A DNA stretch of 7,938 bases from an uncultured Burkholderiaceae bacterium. Its GTDB lineage: Bacteria > Pseudomonadota > Gammaproteobacteria > Burkholderiales > Burkholderiaceae_F. The translations under genes and the position numbers were made by a program. The notes below the pieces were generated by a model. It saw only the letters and a program-made list of their open reading frames with translations, was not told the DNA's origin and made no database searches. Positions 6,287 through 7,938 of this stretch are shown here, one piece after another; positions within the stretch are counted from its first letter, which is position 1; every line of letters begins with the position of its first letter. The stretch lies in the NCBI GenBank assembly GCA_937936215.1, contig CALGWX010000288.1, forward strand, positions 1 to 7,938. The letters are read 5' to 3'.

Positions 6287-6754
6287 ATGCAGCAGACAGT
6301 CGAAACCGTGATGGCGCTGAAGGCGCACGCCGACGAGCTGATCGCGGTCGATGCAGGCGCCACCGTGATGGAGGCGGTCAACGCGCTCGCGCAGCACAGC
6401 ATCGGCGCGGTGCTGATCCGCAACGAGGACGGCCTGATCGACGGCATCTTCACCGAGCGTGACCTGCTGCTGCGCGTGGTGCACGCCGGGTTCGACCCGA
6501 GGACGACGCCGGTGTCGATGGTGATGTCGCGCGACGTGCGCTTCGTCTCGCCGGGCACCTCGGTCGAGGCGGCGCTGGCGCTGATGCAGCTGAACCGCTT
6601 CCGCCACCTGCTGGTGATGGACGGCCCGCGCGTGCTCGGGCTGGTGTCGATGGGCGACATGACCAACTACCTGATCCGCCACGGCGAGGGCCGCTTCGAG
6701 GCGGCCGTGCGCGCCCGCCTGCAGCGGGCGGAACCCCCCGCCGGAGAACGATGA
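6287..6754 (+). CDS. tandem CBS-domain protein within the nqr operon
   Basis: This is a 155-residue soluble protein made almost entirely of two CBS domains, at about residues 4-66 and 74-131 (a Bateman module). CBS pairs usually bind adenosine nucleotides, NAD(H)-like ligands or metal ions and act as sensors. Both domains keep the phosphate/ribose-contact pattern G-x-x-T/S-x-x-D: Gly53, Thr56 and Asp59 in the first, and Gly118, Ser121 and Asp124 in the second. Ligand binding is therefore likely. No enzyme, DNA-binding or membrane domain is attached, so it probably works through a partner. It lies between nqrF and apbE, and its stop overlaps the apbE start (ATGA). I infer a regulatory or assembly role for Na+-NQR or ApbE, but no such role is established to my knowledge. 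It could instead be a stand-alone stress-type CBS protein that happens to be co-transcribed. Confidence 0.9.
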   Translation: MQQTVETVMALKAHADELIAVDAGATVMEAVNALAQHSIGAVLIRNEDGLIDGIFTERDLLLRVVHAGFDPRTTPVSMVMSRDVRFVSPGTSVEAALALMQLNRFRHLLVMDGPRVLGLVSMGDMTNYLIRHGEGRFEAAVRARLQRAEPPAGER

Positions 6755-7815
6755 TGGATGCGCTGCTTTCCCCCCGCCGTCGCCAGCTGCTGGGCGCCCT
6801 CGGCGGCGCCAGTGTGCTCGGCCTGGCCGGCTGCGGCCAGCCCTCGCCGCAGCCGTCGGGCCGGATGCTGCGGTTCACCGGCGAGACGATGGGCACGCGC
6901 TACGTGGTCAAGGTCGTCGCGGCGGCAGCGGACCCGGCGTGGGCGCCCCGGCTCCGGGCCGAGGTGCAGGCCGCGCTCGACGGCGTCGACCGCCGCATGT
7001 CGCTGTACCGGCCCGACTCGGAGCTGATGCGGCTCAACCGCCACGCGAGCACCACGCCGTTACCGCTGTCGGCGGACCTGTTCACGGTGCTCGCCGCCGG
7101 CCATCGCGTCGCCGAGCTGTCGCACGGCGCCTTCGACATCTCGGTGGCGCCGCTGGTCAACGCCTGGGGCTTTGGCGCCGAGCCGCGCCGCACCGCGCCG
7201 CCGGAGCCGAACGCGCTGTCGTCGCGCGCGGCGATCGGCTGGCAGGGGCTGCGGCTCGACCCGGTCCACCGCACGGCCAGCAAGGCGCAGCCAGCGCTGC
7301 AGGCCGACCTCGGCGGCATCGCCAAAGGCTACGGCGTCGATCTCGCCGCCCGCGCGCTGGAAGCCATCGGCATCGACAACTACATGATCGAGGTCGGCGG
7401 CGAGGTGCGCACCCGCGGCGTGAACGCCTTCGGGCAGATCTGGCGCATCGGCATTGAGCAGCCGGACGCCGTGCCGCCGCGGGCGCACCGGGTCGTGCCG
7501 CTGCGCGACGGCGCGATGGCCACCTCAGGCGACTACCGCAATTACTTCGAGCACGGCGGCCGGCGCTATTCGCACGCGATCGACCCGCGCACGGCGGCGC
7601 CGATCGTGCACGCGCTGGCGTCGGTCACGGTCATCGCCGAGGACTGCATGCACGCCGACGCGCTGGCCACGGCGCTGATCGTGCTGGGGCCGGAGCGGGG
7701 CTGGGCGCTGGCCGAGGCGCACGGGCTGGCCGCCTACTTCATCGTCCGCGGCGAGGACGGCCGCCTGACCGGCCGCGGCACCGAGGCCTTTGCCGCGCTG
7801 TCGCTGGGCGCGTAG
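6751..7815 (+). CDS. apbE: ApbE FAD:protein FMN transferase (lipoprotein)
   Basis: ApbE uses FAD and Mg2+ to attach FMN covalently to threonine in D-x-x-S/T-G-A-T motifs. Both targets, NqrB Thr236 and NqrC Thr230, are encoded just upstream. The product is 354 residues, a usual family length. The N-terminus has arginines 9-11, a hydrophobic stretch and a lipobox LAGC with Cys28, so it is probably exported and lipid-anchored in the periplasm, where its targets face. The three adjacent arginines allow Tat export, though a full Tat consensus is not present. Family motifs are GETMGTRY near the start, FDISVAP (Asp129), DLGGIAKGYG (186-195, flavin site), TSGDYRNYF (258-266) and DCMHADALATA (298-308, with Asp303 and Thr307 as likely Mg2+ ligands). 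The start overlaps the CBS gene. ATG 6754 is an alternative, better spaced from GGAG at 6743-6746. Confidence 0.95.
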   Translation: MMDALLSPRRRQLLGALGGASVLGLAGCGQPSPQPSGRMLRFTGETMGTRYVVKVVAAAADPAWAPRLRAEVQAALDGVDRRMSLYRPDSELMRLNRHASTTPLPLSADLFTVLAAGHRVAELSHGAFDISVAPLVNAWGFGAEPRRTAPPEPNALSSRAAIGWQGLRLDPVHRTASKAQPALQADLGGIAKGYGVDLAARALEAIGIDNYMIEVGGEVRTRGVNAFGQIWRIGIEQPDAVPPRAHRVVPLRDGAMATSGDYRNYFEHGGRRYSHAIDPRTAAPIVHALASVTVIAEDCMHADALATALIVLGPERGWALAEAHGLAAYFIVRGEDGRLTGRGTEAFAALSLGA

Positions 7816-7818
7816 GCG

Positions 7819-7938
7819 ATGGCGAGCTTCTGGGCGGTGTTCGCGGTCGTCCTGGTCGCGCTGCTGCTCGCCGTGGCCGGCATGGCTCTCGGCGTGATGT
7901 TTCGCCGCCCCTGCCTGCGCGGCTCCTGCGGCGGGCCG
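7819..7938 (+). CDS. nqrM: NqrM, Na+-NQR maturation protein (DUF539), 5' part
   Basis: NqrM is a small membrane-anchored protein required for assembly of active Na+-NQR, thought to help deliver iron to the NqrD/E cysteine site. Forty codons are visible before the window ends. They show a single hydrophobic segment (about residues 4-28) followed by FRRPCLRGSCGG with Cys32 and Cys37, the hallmark of the DUF539 family, whose full length is usually about 60-80 residues with further cysteines near the end. The ATG follows the apbE TAG after three bases. Its usual place after apbE in nqr operons supports the call. Confidence 0.92.
   Translation, partial: MASFWAVFAVVLVALLLAVAGMALGVMFRRPCLRGSCGGP

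Overview
The window is a high-GC (roughly 70% by eye) bacterial segment carrying one forward-strand operon for the Na+-translocating NADH:quinone oxidoreductase (Na+-NQR) and its maturation factors. Gene order is nqrA, nqrB, nqrC, nqrD, nqrE, nqrF, a two-CBS-domain protein gene, apbE and the start of nqrM, which is cut by the window end. Subunit lengths and key residues match the proteobacterial Na+-NQR family, best known from Vibrio cholerae. This suggests a GC-rich Pseudomonadota member, perhaps beta- or gammaproteobacterial, but I cannot name the genus.

Layout. 1-128 is a short leader, possibly including the tail of an upstream gene. 129-1493 is nqrA. 1494-1770 is an unusual 277-base gap with no confident gene and several short inverted repeats. 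1771-6265 is nqrBCDEF, tightly packed with an 11-base overlap or gaps of 3 to 12 bases. 6287-6754 is the CBS-pair gene, coupled to apbE (6751-7815) by an ATGA overlap. nqrM begins at 7819. No gene is supported on the minus strand.

How the genes work together. NqrF takes electrons from NADH through FAD and a 2Fe-2S cluster. The iron centre held by cysteines of NqrD and NqrE carries them across the membrane to FMN bound covalently to NqrC, then to FMN and riboflavin on NqrB, and finally to ubiquinone, with Na+ pumped outward. ApbE attaches the two FMN groups to threonines in NqrC and NqrB. NqrM is needed for assembly, probably of the NqrD/E iron site. The operon therefore encodes the enzyme plus two dedicated maturation factors. 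The CBS-pair protein is the one member without an established role in NQR and is the best candidate here for something undescribed. The other points worth a second look are the nqrA-nqrB gap and an arginine in NqrB at a normally glycine quinone-site position.
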